Part shown: one piece after another, positions 42,060 through 52,023 of the stretch
Layout of the letters: each line of letters begins with the position of its first letter
How positions within the stretch are numbered: position 1 is the stretch's first letter
NCBI RefSeq assembly: GCF_902381825.1
Contig: NZ_LR698973.1
Span: 3,249,640 to 3,313,639 of the forward strand
Reading direction: 5' to 3'
Length of the DNA: 64,000 nt
Source of the DNA: Pseudocoprococcus catus
GTDB lineage: Bacteria > Bacillota > Clostridia > Lachnospirales > Lachnospiraceae
The notes under the pieces: generated by a model
Databases searched by the model: none
What the model was told of the DNA's origin: nothing
The model's input: the letters and a program-made list of their open reading frames with translations, nothing else
Position numbers and translations under genes: made by a program

Positions 42060-43442
42060 GTGGAAAATAGAGAACAATACAAACGCTTAATTATGTTTTT
42101 TGCTTCTGCACTGATTCTGCTTGTTCAAGTGGTGATATTCTACTATATTTGGCATCGCTACTATAACTACAGATCAGTTATCGGAGCATTATACTGGCGC
42201 CGAGGCAACTGGGCATTGATGGGAGTGTATGCTTTTATCAATTTCTTCTTTTCAAAAATTTTTGGTGCCTATAAGGTTGGTTATCTGAAAGTCTCAGATG
42301 TTATTGCGTCCCAGATCCTTGCCGTTTTATGCTGCAATGGCGTGACTTATATGCAGCTGGCGCTGATTGGCCGTTGGCGTTTTTCGGCTTATCTGGAACC
42401 TATCATGCAGATGACCCTTTATGATGTTGTCGCTGTTATTGCATGGGTGATCTTCATGCGATGGATTTATGCGAAGATTTATCCGCCGAGACAGATGCTG
42501 CTTGTTTATGGTGATATCAATCCAAAGGCACTGATCCAGAAGATGACATCCAGAACGGACAAGTACAGTATTGTTGATATGATCAATATTTCAGAGGGTT
42601 ATGATGCAGTCATAGAACGGATCAGCCATTATGAAGCAATTGTGATCGGTGATATTCCGTCTGTTTATCGCAATAAATTTTTGAAATATTGTTATGCCAA
42701 CTCTATTCGCTGTTACAGTATTCCGAAGATTTCGGATATTATGATCAAGAGTTCAACAACCATCAATCTCTTTGATACAGAATTGATGCTGTTCAGGAAT
42801 CGCGGCCTGACAGCAGAGCAGAGACTGCTCAAGAGAGCATCAGATATTGTTTTTTCATGTATCATATTGGTTGTTTTTTCACCGATATTGCTTCTGGTGG
42901 CCGTATTGATCAAGCTTTATGATGGCGGGCCGGTTTTTTACAAACAGGAAAGGTTGACATATAATCATAAGGTTTTTATGATCTACAAATTCAGAAGCAT
43001 GCGTGTGGATTCTGAGAAAACCGGTGCACAGCTGGCGAAAAAGAATGACGACCGTATTACCCCTGTTGGGCATGTGATCCGGTCTCTGCATATCGATGAG
43101 CTGCCACAGCTCTTCAATATTCTAAAAGGGGATATGGCATTTGTCGGTCCGCGTCCGGAGCGCCCTGAGATTGCAGAACTGTATAAGAAGAGTATTCCGG
43201 AGTTTGATTTCCGTCTGAAGATGAAAGCAGGACTGACAGGTTATGCACAGGTTTTCGGCAAATACAGTACAACACCTTATGATAAGCTGAAACTGGATCT
43301 GACTTACATCGAGAACTATACCTTCGCACTGGATTTGATGATCATTATTCAGACAGTGAAGATTCTTTTCCAGAAAGAGAACTCAGAGGGGCTTGATACC
43401 GGTCAGAAGACAGCATTGCGTACGGAGGACAAGAAGAATTGA
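42060..43442 (+). CDS. Polyprenyl-phosphate sugar-1-phosphate transferase
   Basis: 460 residues, GTG start behind AAGGAG. N-terminal membrane segments (residues 10-135, four or five), a CoA-binding-like middle, one more membrane helix (DIVFSCIILVVFSPILLLVA) and the catalytic 'bacterial sugar transferase' domain: YKFRSMRVD, LHIDELPQLFNILKGDMAFV, GPRPERPE and GLTGYAQV. It loads the first sugar phosphate of an exopolysaccharide or teichoic-type polymer onto undecaprenyl phosphate. It overlaps the next glycosyltransferase gene. Confidence 0.93.
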   Translation: MENREQYKRLIMFFASALILLVQVVIFYYIWHRYYNYRSVIGALYWRRGNWALMGVYAFINFFFSKIFGAYKVGYLKVSDVIASQILAVLCCNGVTYMQLALIGRWRFSAYLEPIMQMTLYDVVAVIAWVIFMRWIYAKIYPPRQMLLVYGDINPKALIQKMTSRTDKYSIVDMINISEGYDAVIERISHYEAIVIGDIPSVYRNKFLKYCYANSIRCYSIPKISDIMIKSSTTINLFDTELMLFRNRGLTAEQRLLKRASDIVFSCIILVVFSPILLLVAVLIKLYDGGPVFYKQERLTYNHKVFMIYKFRSMRVDSEKTGAQLAKKNDDRITPVGHVIRSLHIDELPQLFNILKGDMAFVGPRPERPEIAELYKKSIPEFDFRLKMKAGLTGYAQVFGKYSTTPYDKLKLDLTYIENYTFALDLMIIIQTVKILFQKENSEGLDTGQKTALRTEDKKN

Positions 43443-44188
43443 AGCATGTAGAGGTATCTGTTATTATTCCTGTGCATAATGGTGCGGATTATATTGCACA
43501 GGCAATTGATTCAGCTTTAATACAGGATGTACCGTTGGAGATTATCATTGTCGATGATGGTTCAACAGATTGTCTGGCAGAGGTTTTGTCGCCGTACATG
43601 GAGCGGTCGGAGATAACGGTGCTGCATAACAGGCACAATATAGGCGTTGCAGAGAGCCGCAATCGGGGTGTAAGGCAGGCCAGAGGTGAATATATCGCTT
43701 TTTTGGATTGCGATGATTGGTGGGAGCCTGGAAAGCTGAAAATGCAGCTGACATTACTCAGAAAGACTGGTTATGTTTTGTGTGCATCAGGAAGACGGCT
43801 GGTCACACCGGATGGAAGACCGACGGAGAGAATCATCGGTGTGAAAGAAAAGCTTACATATAAGGATCTGCTGTTCCAGAATCCTGTCAATTGTTCCTCT
43901 GTTGTGATCAAGCGTGATGCAGCCACTGCATTTCCGATGGTACATGATGAATGCCATGAAGATTATATTATGTGGCTTCAGATTTTGAGACATTATCATA
44001 CGGCCTGTGCCGTGAATCAGCCTTTATTGAACTACCGGCTGAGTAAGACAGGCAAATCAGGCAATAAGCTTCATTCAGCGAAGATGACGTTTAAGGTATA
44101 TCGGCACATGGGTTTCAGTATGCCAAAAGCATTGTTTTGCTTCGCGGGATATATGTTCAACGGTATCAAAAAATATTACTTTCATTAA
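43439..44188 (+). CDS. Glycosyltransferase family 2
   Basis: 249 residues. Start is TTG at 43439, overlapping the previous stop (TTGA) with GGAGG about a dozen bases upstream; no ATG is nearby. GT-A fold with VSVIIPVHNGADYIAQAIDS, the nucleotide-sugar acid IIVDDGSTDC and the DXD-like AFLDCDDWWEPGKL. It adds a sugar to the lipid-linked intermediate made by the preceding enzyme. A short hydrophobic helix near the C-terminus may hold it at the membrane. Confidence 0.9.
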   Translation: MKHVEVSVIIPVHNGADYIAQAIDSALIQDVPLEIIIVDDGSTDCLAEVLSPYMERSEITVLHNRHNIGVAESRNRGVRQARGEYIAFLDCDDWWEPGKLKMQLTLLRKTGYVLCASGRRLVTPDGRPTERIIGVKEKLTYKDLLFQNPVNCSSVVIKRDAATAFPMVHDECHEDYIMWLQILRHYHTACAVNQPLLNYRLSKTGKSGNKLHSAKMTFKVYRHMGFSMPKALFCFAGYMFNGIKKYYFH

Positions 44189-44283
44189 AAAATTAATTTT
44201 TTTCGGTTTTTCTGTCACAATTCGTTGAAAAAGAAGGTTTATATATTATAAGAGTTTGAGGAGAGCTTGTGGGAGGCGGTAGT

Positions 44284-44865
44284 ATGGCAATGAATTTGAC
44301 GGATTCGGGATCGAATATGCATTCAGAGGAGCAGCAAAACCCTGAACAGGTGGCAAAATTCAACATAACCTTCAGGCTGTATGCATCAACGATGAAGCGG
44401 AAGGCCTATGCTATTTTGAGAGATGAAGGATGGGCAGAAGATGCTGTTCAGTGGACATTTATGAAGCTGCTGCAACATTTGAACCAGATTGGTGATCCGT
44501 ACAGTATTAAAGCGAGATGTTATATTAATACAATTCTCGTCAATAACTGCTTCACTCTGCTCAAGAAGAACAACCGATATTATTTCATGGAAGATTATAC
44601 CTATCAGAATGATTACAGACACAGCATGATCAGGGCGGATGAGTCATTAGACAATCTCATTTACCGGGAATTGCTGGCGGATGTACAGCAGATTCCGGAG
44701 ATGTATTCGAATTTGATCATACTGAACGGGCTTTATGGGTATTCACCGCAGCAGATCAGTGAATTGCTGGACCTGAAGCCGGCAACGGTCAGAAAGCGAA
44801 TGCAGCGAGGCAGGGAAATGCTCCAGAGAAAGATAGAAGAAAAGCAAAAGAAGAATAAGAAATGA
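44284..44865 (+). CDS. ECF-like RNA polymerase sigma factor
   Basis: 193 residues from the ATG at 44284, seven bases after GGGAGG; an earlier GTG is less likely. Region 2 is QVAKFNITFRLYASTMKRKA with YAILRDEGWAEDAVQWTFMK, region 4 is QIPEMYSNLIILNGLYGYSP followed by the HTH QISELLDLKPATVRKRMQRG. No anti-sigma gene lies beside it, which is unusual for an ECF factor; the LCP gene is convergent. It probably serves the envelope genes around it, but no target was identified. Confidence 0.88.
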   Translation: MAMNLTDSGSNMHSEEQQNPEQVAKFNITFRLYASTMKRKAYAILRDEGWAEDAVQWTFMKLLQHLNQIGDPYSIKARCYINTILVNNCFTLLKKNNRYYFMEDYTYQNDYRHSMIRADESLDNLIYRELLADVQQIPEMYSNLIILNGLYGYSPQQISELLDLKPATVRKRMQRGREMLQRKIEEKQKKNKK

Positions 44866-44867
44866 AT

Positions 44868-44900
44868 AAAAGGCGTTTCCGCGAAGGAAGCGCCTTTTGA
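44868..44900. terminator. Bidirectional terminator between the sigma and LCP genes
   Basis: AAAAGGCGTTTCC (44868-44880) pairs with GGAAGCGCCTTTT (44886-44898), one mismatch, with T-rich ends both ways. It lacks the conserved apex seen at the other three convergent junctions. Confidence 0.85.
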
Positions 44901-44903
44901 GTA

Positions 44904-45962
44904 TTAATAACCGGTTTCGCAATAAAGTTCATAGCTGATATCAGAAACAGTAGAAGAAGGGGTAAAATCCTCATTGTCAAAGAGATATTCATGCAGTTCT
45001 TTGACGTTCTGTTCAAGACTGTCTGCAAAGACATAACTCAATCCGTCTGAAGGGAGAGAGCCTGTTTCTTTCTCAAATGGCCAACCGGTCTGATCAGCAA
45101 TGTTGTAGCTGAAGATATCCTTGGCGAGGGAAATCAGGTCGGTGCTCGTCATGTTGGTATATACTTCAGGGAGAATCGTATCGATAATATTCAGCAATGT
45201 TCCGATATTCGCTGATTTGGCTTCTTCAAAAACCTTGGATAAAACGATTCGCTGGCGTTCAGCACGCTTGAAGTCGCTGTCAATCTTGCGGATTCGGGCA
45301 TAGGCGGTGGCCTGTGTACCGTTGACATGCTGGTAGCCCGGGCCGGATATGTATTCGGAATCAGAACCGGTGACGCTGTTCTGTTCATCAATCAGAGGAT
45401 TGATCAGACTGTATTCGGCATCTGAGATATCCAGATCGATACCGCCCACAGCGTCGATGATCTTGGCCAGGACACCGAAATCAACAGTTGCAAATTCTGT
45501 GATATCCAAGTCAAGGTTGGTATTCAGCATACTCATAGACAGCTCAGCACCGCCGTAGGCATAGGCATGAGTGGCCTTTGTAAAACCATATCCGGGTACT
45601 TTCAGGCATGTATCACGATAAATGCTGGTAATCTTGACATCCTTCGTCTCCTGGTTGATGCTGATAACCATAATACTGTCAGAACGTGCGCCTGTCTGAA
45701 GAGAGCCGTCACGGGAGTCGACACCGAAAAGTGCAATATTGCGGTAGCCCTTCAATGCTTTTTGTGTTGTGGCATCCACATCATTGTTGATAACGATGTT
45801 CGCTTTGTCTACATCACTTGCAGAGGCTGTCTGGATAAGAGAAAGCTTGGCATAGACAAATACAACAGGGATCAGGATAAGAATAAGAACCAATTCAATG
45901 CCGAAGATAATTCCCCAGCGCTTTGTCTTGGATGATCTCCTCTTCTTTCTTCTTTTACTCAT
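44904..45962 (-). CDS. LytR-CpsA-Psr family wall-polymer ligase
   Basis: 352 residues from the ATG at 45962 (GAGGAT upstream; GTG at 45977 is weaker). A basic N-terminus (SKRRKKRRSSKTKRW), one membrane anchor (GIIFGIELVLILILIPVVFV) and an extracellular LCP domain: FGVDSRDGSLQTGARSDSIM, then SIYRDTCLKVPGYGFTKATH (the Arg-rich phosphate-binding core), and the end ARIRKIDSDFKRAERQR. LCP enzymes transfer polymers from undecaprenyl to peptidoglycan, which fits the sugar transferase upstream. Confidence 0.94.
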   Translation of the reverse strand: MSKRRKKRRSSKTKRWGIIFGIELVLILILIPVVFVYAKLSLIQTASASDVDKANIVINNDVDATTQKALKGYRNIALFGVDSRDGSLQTGARSDSIMVISINQETKDVKITSIYRDTCLKVPGYGFTKATHAYAYGGAELSMSMLNTNLDLDITEFATVDFGVLAKIIDAVGGIDLDISDAEYSLINPLIDEQNSVTGSDSEYISGPGYQHVNGTQATAYARIRKIDSDFKRAERQRIVLSKVFEEAKSANIGTLLNIIDTILPEVYTNMTSTDLISLAKDIFSYNIADQTGWPFEKETGSLPSDGLSYVFADSLEQNVKELHEYLFDNEDFTPSSTVSDISYELYCETGY

Positions 45963-46227
45963 TGTAGAAATCCTCACTTTGTAGTACGAGATGCCTGCGC
46001 GGACAGAAATCTCTATTGGTTATATGAAAATGAAATGCATATTAAAAAGCATAAACAACTTTTATAATACCTTAAAAACGTTGAGATTACAAGCTTTTTC
46101 TCAAATATCGGCAAATGTTGTCATTGATCGGATAACATAAAGTTTTCATTTTTGGTTCACAATCTTAACACAATTAGGTGGTAGTATAATGGCATAAAAG
46201 AAATAAAGACGAAAGGGGTTGTCTATT

Positions 46228-47874
46228 ATGGCATTTGATGAACAAGATAGATTCGATCATACAGAAACTGATAATCATGTTAATGAGCAGAACCAGACCG
46301 CAGGCACCGCTCAGAACGAAGGAACGGAAGGATCCGGATTGTACAGAATGACAAGAGAGGATTTGAAGAATTCTACATTATATACAGATACAGACAGAAG
46401 AAGTGAATATACATCCGGTACCGCATATGAGAACAGAACGAATACAGCACACACAGGCAGTTCTTATGCGGCCGGCAATGATTACAGCTATTATCATCCG
46501 ACACAGAATAGCGGCGGCAATGGCGGCAATGGCGGAAACGGCGGAAACGGCGGCAGCGGCAATTTCCATTCAGGTCCTGAGAAACATCATTCCCGGAAGA
46601 AGGGCGGTTTTGGCAAGACGGTGGTTAAGGCAGCATGTCTCGGCGTTGTCTTCGGACTGGCAGCTTCAGCTGTGATGTTTGGTGTGAATAAAGCAGCAGG
46701 TGTATCTGCATCAGCCAGCGGCAGCGGTTCACCTTCTTACAATGTTCAGATTGTGAAGACATCGGCAGAAGGTGTGACAACAACGGATTCCAATGATGTG
46801 TCTGATATTGTAGCCAATGTTATGCCGGGAATAGTAGCTGTGAATACAACCGTTGAATCAACTTCCACCGACTGGTTTGGCAGACAGTACACACAGGAAT
46901 CCAAAGGCGCCGGTTCAGGTATGATCATCAGCGAAGAGAACAATACATTATATGTTATGACCAATTACCACGTTGTTGAAGGTGCCAAAGAGGTATCCGT
47001 TCAGTTTTCAGATGAAACCACAGCTACAGCAACGGTTAAGGGATACGATGAGGATAAGGATGTGGCAGTCCTGACGATTGATATGTCCCAGTTATCCGAC
47101 GATACAAAGAAGGCTATCGCAGTTATGGTTATGGGCGATTCAGATCAGTTGAAAGCCGGTGAAAGTGCGATTGCCATTGGTAATGCTTTAGGTTACGGCC
47201 AGTCAGTGACAACAGGCGTTATCAGTGCTGTCAACAGAGAAGTGGCATTGACAGATAAGACAATGACATTGCTCCAGACAAGTGCAGCCATCAATCCAGG
47301 CAACAGCGGCGGCGCTTTGCTGAATGGCAAGGGCGAAGTGATCGGTATGAATACCGTGAAGTATTCAGATACATCTGTAGAAGGTATGGGATATGCAATT
47401 CCTATTAATACAGCACTGGAAACAGCCAAAGGCATCATCGATGGTACAATTGTTGCAAAGACAGATGAGACAACGGCATTCCTTGGTATTACAGGCGGTA
47501 CACTTGATGAAGATACGGCATCTGCCTATAATGCACCAGCCGGTATCTATGTCAGCAACGTGGCATCTGGTTCCGCTGCACAGCGTGCAGGTCTGCAGGC
47601 AGGATGCATTATTACCGGATTCAATGGTGAAGATGTTTCCACAATGGAAGACCTTCAGAAACTGATCCAGAATTGTGCACCGGGCGACAGTGTCACCATT
47701 ACAGCACAGTTCCCGGACAGCAACGGCAATTATACAGAACAGACATTGACAACCATCATGGGATCAAAGGCTGATGCCGGAGACAGCAGCCAGAGTACAC
47801 AGCAGAATGGTCAGAATAACGGTCAGGGCAGCCGAAACAGTCAGGGCGGTCTGGATCAGTCAAATGGTCAGTAA
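46228..47874 (+). CDS. HtrA/DegP-type serine protease
   Basis: 548 residues from the ATG at 46228 with AAGGGG upstream; the TTG nine bases before is out of place. A long acidic cytoplasmic N-terminus (residues 1-90), a Gly/Asn-rich run and one membrane anchor near residue 140 (ACLGVVFGLAASAVMFGVN). The trypsin-like domain has His248 (NYHVVEG), Asp278 (EDKDVAV) and Ser360 (NPGNSGGAL). One PDZ domain follows (residues 430-515) and a Ser/Gln/Asn-rich tail. It degrades misfolded proteins outside the membrane. A TAGTATAAT box lies about 50 bases upstream. Confidence 0.95.
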   Translation: MAFDEQDRFDHTETDNHVNEQNQTAGTAQNEGTEGSGLYRMTREDLKNSTLYTDTDRRSEYTSGTAYENRTNTAHTGSSYAAGNDYSYYHPTQNSGGNGGNGGNGGNGGSGNFHSGPEKHHSRKKGGFGKTVVKAACLGVVFGLAASAVMFGVNKAAGVSASASGSGSPSYNVQIVKTSAEGVTTTDSNDVSDIVANVMPGIVAVNTTVESTSTDWFGRQYTQESKGAGSGMIISEENNTLYVMTNYHVVEGAKEVSVQFSDETTATATVKGYDEDKDVAVLTIDMSQLSDDTKKAIAVMVMGDSDQLKAGESAIAIGNALGYGQSVTTGVISAVNREVALTDKTMTLLQTSAAINPGNSGGALLNGKGEVIGMNTVKYSDTSVEGMGYAIPINTALETAKGIIDGTIVAKTDETTAFLGITGGTLDEDTASAYNAPAGIYVSNVASGSAAQRAGLQAGCIITGFNGEDVSTMEDLQKLIQNCAPGDSVTITAQFPDSNGNYTEQTLTTIMGSKADAGDSSQSTQQNGQNNGQGSRNSQGGLDQSNGQ

Positions 47875-47895
47875 GATTGGCTGAATTGCATAACC

Positions 47896-47950
47896 AAAGG
47901 GCGTATGGAAATTGTTAATTCATTTTCATACGTCCTTTTTAACATATAAA
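47896..47950 (+). terminator. Terminator after the HtrA gene
   Basis: AAAGGGCGTATGGAAA and TTTTCATACGTCCTTT pair with two mismatches, then T-run. Confidence 0.8.
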
Positions 47951-47967
47951 ATTAAGAAAATTGTAAA

Positions 47968-47996
47968 TTGAATACAGACAGGGATTGGTCTATAAT
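47968..47996 (+). promoter_or_regulatory. Promoter of clpX
   Basis: TTGAAT (47968-47973), 17 bases, TATAAT (47991-47996). Confidence 0.65.
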
Positions 47997-48027
47997 AGAG
48001 AGTAATACAGGAGGATGAGCAGAGTTA

Positions 48028-49455
48028 ATGGGCGATTATAATAACGATGATATAAAGAACACAGAAGATGAACAGAAATACGAAGATGTCTGCTATATGT
48101 GCAGACGACCGGAGAGTAAGACAGGACGTATGCTTCATATTCCGGGTATGAACAATATGTGTATTTGCATTGACTGTATGGAGCGCAGCTTCAGAGTCAT
48201 GGATGGCAGCAACTATGCAGATCTGATGCAAGGCATGAATATTCAGGATATTTTTCCGGGAGGTCTGAATATGGATGATATGATGAATATACAGAATCAG
48301 ATCCCGAAGAAGCAGAAGCTGAAGAAGAAGGCGAAGGATTGTGAAGAAGCCCATCCGGAATTTGATATAAAGAATATTCCAGCACCGCACATTCTGAAGG
48401 CAAAGCTGGATGAATTTGTTATCGGACAGGATCAGGCGAAGAAAGCGATCGCAGTTGCCGTTTATAATCACTACAAACGTGTGGCAACAAATACAATGGA
48501 TGATATTGAGATTGAGAAGTCCAATATTCTGATGATCGGTCCGACAGGATGCGGCAAGACCTATCTGGTCAAGACGCTGGCGAGACTTCTGGATGTGCCT
48601 CTGGCAATCACAGACGCCACATCCCTGACAGAGGCCGGCTATATCGGTGATGATATCGAAAGTGTCGTATCGAAGCTTCTGGCGGCTGCTGACAATGATA
48701 CAGAACGTGCAGAGCGAGGCATTATATTTATTGATGAGATTGACAAGATCGCCAAGAAGAAGAATACAACAGCCCGGGATGTCAGCGGTGAGTCTGTACA
48801 GCAGGGCCTTTTGAAACTTCTGGAAGGCAGTGAAGTAGAAGTACCGGTTGGGGCCACCAGCAAGAATGCCATGGTACCACTGGTAACAATTGATACAAGA
48901 AATATTTTATTTATTTGCGGCGGTGCATTCCCGGATCTTGAGAATATTGTCAAAGAACGTCTGACCAGACACAGTTCGATCGGTTTCAGTGCTGAGCTGA
49001 AGGATAAGTATGATCAGGATAAGAATATTGTCAGCAAGGTGACCATCGATGATCTGCGGGCATTTGGCATGATTCCGGAGTTTATCGGGCGACTGCCGAT
49101 TACGGTGACACTGGAAGGCCTGAACCGTGATATGATGATCCGTATTTTGAAGGAACCAAAGAACGCTATTCTCAGACAGTACCAGAAACTGCTTGCACTG
49201 GATGAGGTGGATCTTCGATTTGATGATGAAGCCCTGGGTGTTATTGCGGATAAAGCAATTGCCAGAAAGACAGGTGCCAGAGCACTCCGCTCCATCATTG
49301 AGGAATTTATGCTGGATATTATGTATGAGATCCCGAAGGATGACAATATCGGCAGTGTGACGATTACCAAAGCCTATATTGAAGGCAAAGGCAGTCCGAT
49401 GATCGCTATGCGCGGAACACCTGCATTGCCGGAGAGTCCGTCAGCGAACAATTAA
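48028..49455 (+). CDS. clpX: ClpX-type ATP-dependent unfoldase
   Basis: 475 residues, longer than the usual 410-430 because of an extended linker. Zinc-binding domain CYMCRRPESKTG with MCICIDCMERS, AAA+ Walker A GPTGCGKT (171-178), Walker B IFIDEIDKI, pore motif GYIGDD and the ClpP-docking SSIGFSAE (IGF at 318-320). It unfolds proteins for ClpP. No clpP is beside it, so it may be a second ClpX, or clpP is elsewhere. It sits between HtrA and an S8 protease in a quality-control cluster. Confidence 0.93.
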   Translation: MGDYNNDDIKNTEDEQKYEDVCYMCRRPESKTGRMLHIPGMNNMCICIDCMERSFRVMDGSNYADLMQGMNIQDIFPGGLNMDDMMNIQNQIPKKQKLKKKAKDCEEAHPEFDIKNIPAPHILKAKLDEFVIGQDQAKKAIAVAVYNHYKRVATNTMDDIEIEKSNILMIGPTGCGKTYLVKTLARLLDVPLAITDATSLTEAGYIGDDIESVVSKLLAAADNDTERAERGIIFIDEIDKIAKKKNTTARDVSGESVQQGLLKLLEGSEVEVPVGATSKNAMVPLVTIDTRNILFICGGAFPDLENIVKERLTRHSSIGFSAELKDKYDQDKNIVSKVTIDDLRAFGMIPEFIGRLPITVTLEGLNRDMMIRILKEPKNAILRQYQKLLALDEVDLRFDDEALGVIADKAIARKTGARALRSIIEEFMLDIMYEIPKDDNIGSVTITKAYIEGKGSPMIAMRGTPALPESPSANN

Positions 49456-49558
49456 CAGTTTCTATCACCGTCGATACATTTCCAAAGTGCAGAAGCTGGT
49501 TATAATTTCCGGGTAAGCGTCATATAGTCTGTTGAATCTGCTGACAGGCGGGAATGAA

Positions 49559-51280
49559 ATGGCAGAGAATTATGACGACATATCCTGTGAAGATGTGATT
49601 TACAGTGAGGATTACCAGGATTATATCAAAGAGTATTTTCAGGACTTTTCAAGTATTGCGGGCACGTATCATCCGGTCTGCATTGAGGCTATCGGCAGCC
49701 GGTATGCGGTGATGCATCTGGCAGGTGATACATCTATACAGAACATACTTTCTGACTACAATATCAGCATGCTGCCGGCTTTATATGGTCTTCTGGGGAC
49801 AGCCGGACTGGAAGAGAGCGGTATTTTATATTTTCACAGATCACCTTATCTGAATTTGAGAGGTTCAGGTGTGATGATCGGTGTCATTGATACCGGAATC
49901 GACTACAGGCATCAGGCATTTACCTATGAGGACCGTACAACGAAGATTTATTCCATATGGGATCAGACTATTCGTGACGGGGAGAGCCCCGAAGGCTTTA
50001 TATATGGCACTGAATATACTTCAGAGCAGATCAACCGGGCATTGGCTGCAGAGAATAGTCTGGCTGTTGTGCCATCTCAAGATGAAAACGGGCATGGGAC
50101 ATTTATAGCCGGTGTTGCAGCAGGAAGAGTGATAGAATCAGAAGATTTTTCGGGGGCAGCACCGGATGCATCTCTGTGTATTGTCAAGCTGAAGCCATGT
50201 AAGCAGTATTTGAGGCAGTTTTATGGAACGGCGGCAGATGTCCCTGCATATCAGGAGAATGATATTATGGCAGGCATCAGCTACTGCATTCAAAAGGCAC
50301 AGGAAGCCAGGATGCCTGTGATCATTTTGCTGGGAGTCGGGACGAACAGCGGCGGACATACGGGCCAGTCGTATCTGAGTCAGCTGATTGATGATATTTC
50401 CGGTTTCAGCGGTGTTTGTGTTGTAACAGCAGTGGGCGGAGAGGCAGATAAGAGACATCATTTTCTGGGCGTTCTGTCTGAGGATTCGGCTTATACAGAG
50501 GCTGAGATCAGAGTGGGGGCCGGGGAGAGGGCTTTTTCGCTGGAGCTGTGGTCGATACACCCGGATCTCTATACTATTGGGATTCAGTCACCCGCCGGTG
50601 AGAGAATTGAGAAGATCACACCAATTGCAGGAAGAAGCCAGACTATTCGTTTTATTCTGGACCAGACGGAAATTTTTGTTTATTATCAGATGGTTGAATC
50701 TCTTTCCGGACAGCAGGTTATTTTTCTGCGATTTGATGAGCCGACACAGGGAATCTGGTCACTGCGCATATATGGCAATCTGGCAGTGAACAGACGATTT
50801 CACATCTGGCTGCCTATGACACCATTTATTTCAGATCAGACATATTTTCTGAGACCAGATCCGGATGTGACACTTTCTGATGCAGCCTGTGCATCGGAGG
50901 GCATATCCGTGGCGGCTTATAATGATACGAATAACAGTTTGTATGCCGCATCGGGAAGAGGGTTTACAGCAGATTACGAAATAAAGCCGGATCTGGCAGC
51001 ACCGGGAGTGCAGATATACGGACCGGTTCCGGGAAACAGATTCGGGACCAGGACAGGAACAAGCATGGCTGCGGCACAAACGGCCGGTGCGGCAGCTTTG
51101 CTGATGGAATGGGGACTTTTAAAGGGCAATGATCTTCAGCTGAACAGTCATAAGATCATTAAATATCTGACATTGGGTGCTGTCCGCAGAGAAGGTGTTG
51201 TCTATCCTGATCGGGCATGGGGCTATGGAAGATTGAATCTTCTGAAAACTTTCAATGAACTGGTGACAGGACGTACATAA
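49559..51280 (+). CDS. Subtilisin-like S8 protease
   Basis: 573 residues from the ATG at 49559; the frame from 49532 starts at TTG. No signal peptide. After about 95 residues (EDYQDYIKEYFQDFSSIAGT) comes the S8 domain with Asp111 (GVIDTGIDYRH), His179 (NGHGTFIAGV) and Ser502 (TGTSMAAAQTAG). A large beta-rich insert lies between the His and Ser (about 310-430), the layout of Csp-type germination proteases (CspA/B/C) of clostridia. All catalytic residues are present. A role in spore germination or in turning over secreted proteins is possible; not shown. Confidence 0.9.
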   Translation: MAENYDDISCEDVIYSEDYQDYIKEYFQDFSSIAGTYHPVCIEAIGSRYAVMHLAGDTSIQNILSDYNISMLPALYGLLGTAGLEESGILYFHRSPYLNLRGSGVMIGVIDTGIDYRHQAFTYEDRTTKIYSIWDQTIRDGESPEGFIYGTEYTSEQINRALAAENSLAVVPSQDENGHGTFIAGVAAGRVIESEDFSGAAPDASLCIVKLKPCKQYLRQFYGTAADVPAYQENDIMAGISYCIQKAQEARMPVIILLGVGTNSGGHTGQSYLSQLIDDISGFSGVCVVTAVGGEADKRHHFLGVLSEDSAYTEAEIRVGAGERAFSLELWSIHPDLYTIGIQSPAGERIEKITPIAGRSQTIRFILDQTEIFVYYQMVESLSGQQVIFLRFDEPTQGIWSLRIYGNLAVNRRFHIWLPMTPFISDQTYFLRPDPDVTLSDAACASEGISVAAYNDTNNSLYAASGRGFTADYEIKPDLAAPGVQIYGPVPGNRFGTRTGTSMAAAQTAGAAALLMEWGLLKGNDLQLNSHKIIKYLTLGAVRREGVVYPDRAWGYGRLNLLKTFNELVTGRT

Positions 51281-51373
51281 AGGTATATAATAGTAATCGA
51301 GACGAAGAGATTTTTGACTATACACGACAATAGCCAGAAATAGTACATACAATTCATACAGGAGGGTAATATT

Positions 51374-51964
51374 ATGGCATTTTTTGATGAGCTTAAGAAA
51401 AATTTATCAGGCGTAACAGACACAGTTGCAAAAACTTCTGAAAACGTGATGAAGAAATCCAGTACAGCGATTGAGATTCAGAAGGCAAAGCTGAAAAGAG
51501 TATCGTTGGAAGGCGATATGAAAGAATTATATGCATCTCTTGGCAAGTTGTATTTTGAGGAATACGCTGATGGCGATATGCCAAAGGAAATGGCAGAGTT
51601 ATGCGAGAAGATTACATCTTGTCAACATGCGATCAATGAAGCTGAGCAGAGAGCCGCTTTATTGAAAGGAGTTGTCATCTGTTCAAATTGTCAGGCAGAG
51701 GTGGATAAGGATGCGTCCTATTGTCCGAAATGCGGTGCAGAGATCATCCATGTTGTAGAAGAAGATGAGAATGTGGATGCAGCATCTTCTGAGGAAGTGG
51801 ATGATGAAGTGCCAGATGGTGCAGATACAGAGGATTCAGAAGGCGGGGCTGAAGAAGCAGACGCTGAACCGGAAGAAAGTGCAGAGGCAAACGAGCAGGA
51901 AGATGAAACTGCTAAAGAAACGGAAGAGGGAGAAGCTTCAGACGAATGCACAGACAACGAATAA
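51374..51964 (+). CDS. Zinc-ribbon protein with an acidic tail
   Basis: 196 residues, AGGAGG before the ATG. N-terminal 90 residues form helices (MAFFDELKKNLSGVTDTVAK; EIQKAKLKRVSLEGDMKEL) as in zinc-ribbon proteins that coat or stabilise other components; the ribbon is CSNCQAEVDKDASYCPKC (residues 104-121). The last 65 residues are nearly all Glu, Asp, Ala and Ser. Cytoplasmic by appearance. The family is common in Clostridia but its job is not known. Confidence 0.82.
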   Translation: MAFFDELKKNLSGVTDTVAKTSENVMKKSSTAIEIQKAKLKRVSLEGDMKELYASLGKLYFEEYADGDMPKEMAELCEKITSCQHAINEAEQRAALLKGVVICSNCQAEVDKDASYCPKCGAEIIHVVEEDENVDAASSEEVDDEVPDGADTEDSEGGAEEADAEPEESAEANEQEDETAKETEEGEASDECTDNE

Positions 51965-52023
51965 ACGAGATGAGAAACAGAAAAAGCTGCTGTCGAGCAG
52001 ACAGCAGCAAGAGGGAGAATAAA

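Noticed and set aside
46499..46560. Tandem GGCGGCAAT repeats as a regulatory repeat
   Set aside because: They are in frame and encode the Gly/Asn-rich linker of the HtrA protein.
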